This document shows positions 1-64,000 of a stretch of DNA of 64,000 nucleotides, piece by piece. The notes under the pieces were generated by a model. The model saw only the letters and a list, made by a program, of their open reading frames with translations, did no database searches and was not told where the DNA came from. Position numbers and translations under genes: made by a program. Positions within the stretch are counted from its first letter, which is position 1. Every line of letters begins with the position of its first letter. Source of the DNA: Macquaria australasica (taxonomy: Eukaryota > Chordata > Actinopteri > Centrarchiformes > Percichthyidae); contig SEMN01000257.1 of the NCBI GenBank assembly GCA_005408345.1, forward strand, positions 545,501 to 609,500, given 5' to 3'.

Positions 1-567
1 TGCTGAGTCATGTCAGCTCTGGAGGAGTGTTAACGACAGGAGTAGCAGAGCAGATCTGCTGGCTTCCCATCCTCGCTTTATGAACACGTTGAAATAAGAC
101 CTTCTGTCCCCAAACAGGAAATAGGCTGCATTTTCCCCGCCAAAACTTGTTAGAGTGGGAGTCTACCAAGCCTCTCATGAGTGTGTGTGAGTGAGAGATC
201 GAGCGAGTCAGCTCATTGCCAGTGTGCTTGGCGGGTCCCCCTGCGGCCGATTAGCCTCTCACGCAAGCCTCTGCAAGATGGATTTGGACGTTTAATCAAT
301 TTGCAGCAAATGTCCCTGTGGTTCAGTGAATACTGGGATGAATAGGAAAAACATATTTTTTGGAAAGGGTTCCTCATTGTGGGATGACATGACTCTGAGA
401 TGATGCTGCTTAGGGACTGTCACAGACTCACACACAGGCATGAACAAGGGATCACACACACACACACACACACACATCCATAAAAAGAGCAGACACAGGC
501 TCTTAAACAAACACACGACAAACAAATGCACCTCCTATAATGTTTCTGTGTGTGTGTGTGGTCTCAC
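1..567. other. intron 3' of the last visible thada exon
   Basis: No exon was found on either strand. The stretch contains a (CA)12 tract (453-476) and a (TG)7 tract (547-560) just past the exon's donor. The next thada exon must lie to the left of the window. Confidence 0.8.
453..476. repeat. (CA)12 microsatellite
   Basis: Uninterrupted CA dinucleotides, 24 nt. Confidence 0.95.

Positions 568-64000
<63,433 letters not shown>

Overview
This is non-coding-rich vertebrate DNA, almost certainly from a teleost fish and probably a percomorph. The evidence is one gene in many small exons with GT-AG introns, very abundant (CA)n/(TG)n microsatellites, and several interspersed repeats that I recognise as common in spiny-rayed fish genomes. 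No prokaryotic operon, CRISPR array, IS element or phage is present.

The only gene I can support is the middle-to-C-terminal part of thada (thyroid adenoma associated; the counterpart of yeast Trm732), on the minus strand. Its 5' side lies to the right and its 3' side to the left. I reconstructed 15 exons by hand: 63947-64000 (cut by the window edge), 63592-63728, 62843-62989, 61960-62120, 54959-55068, 50889-51021, 47908-48030, 47207-47329, 46626-46717, 39250-39339, 34281-34412, 26254-26422, 14607-14710, 11070-11152 and 568-941. All 14 junctions use GT-AG and all intron phases agree. The exons join into one open frame of 677 codons with no stop. Peptide stretches match vertebrate THADA as I remember it, including the RRSAGIP motif of the DUF2428 region. 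The gene continues past both ends of the window.

Layout: 1-567 is intron. The long introns 942-11069, 14711-26253, 26423-34280, 39340-46625 and 55069-61959 carry most of the repeats. Two compact exon clusters sit at 46.6-48.0 kb and 61.9-64.0 kb. Repeats include at least five dispersed families with two to six copies each, single MITE-like elements with inverted termini, two tRNA-like SINE-type copies, a 138-bp (AC) tract at 56971-57108 and many shorter ones. A few GC/CpG-rich or motif-bearing intronic patches could be regulatory, but that is inference.

No undescribed system was found. The most interesting signal is how CA/TG microsatellites meet the gene. Five of the 14 visible splice acceptors have TG repeats where the polypyrimidine tract should be. 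One of these acceptors serves the exon carrying RRSAGIP. CA-like sequence also enters two exons as His-Thr runs.
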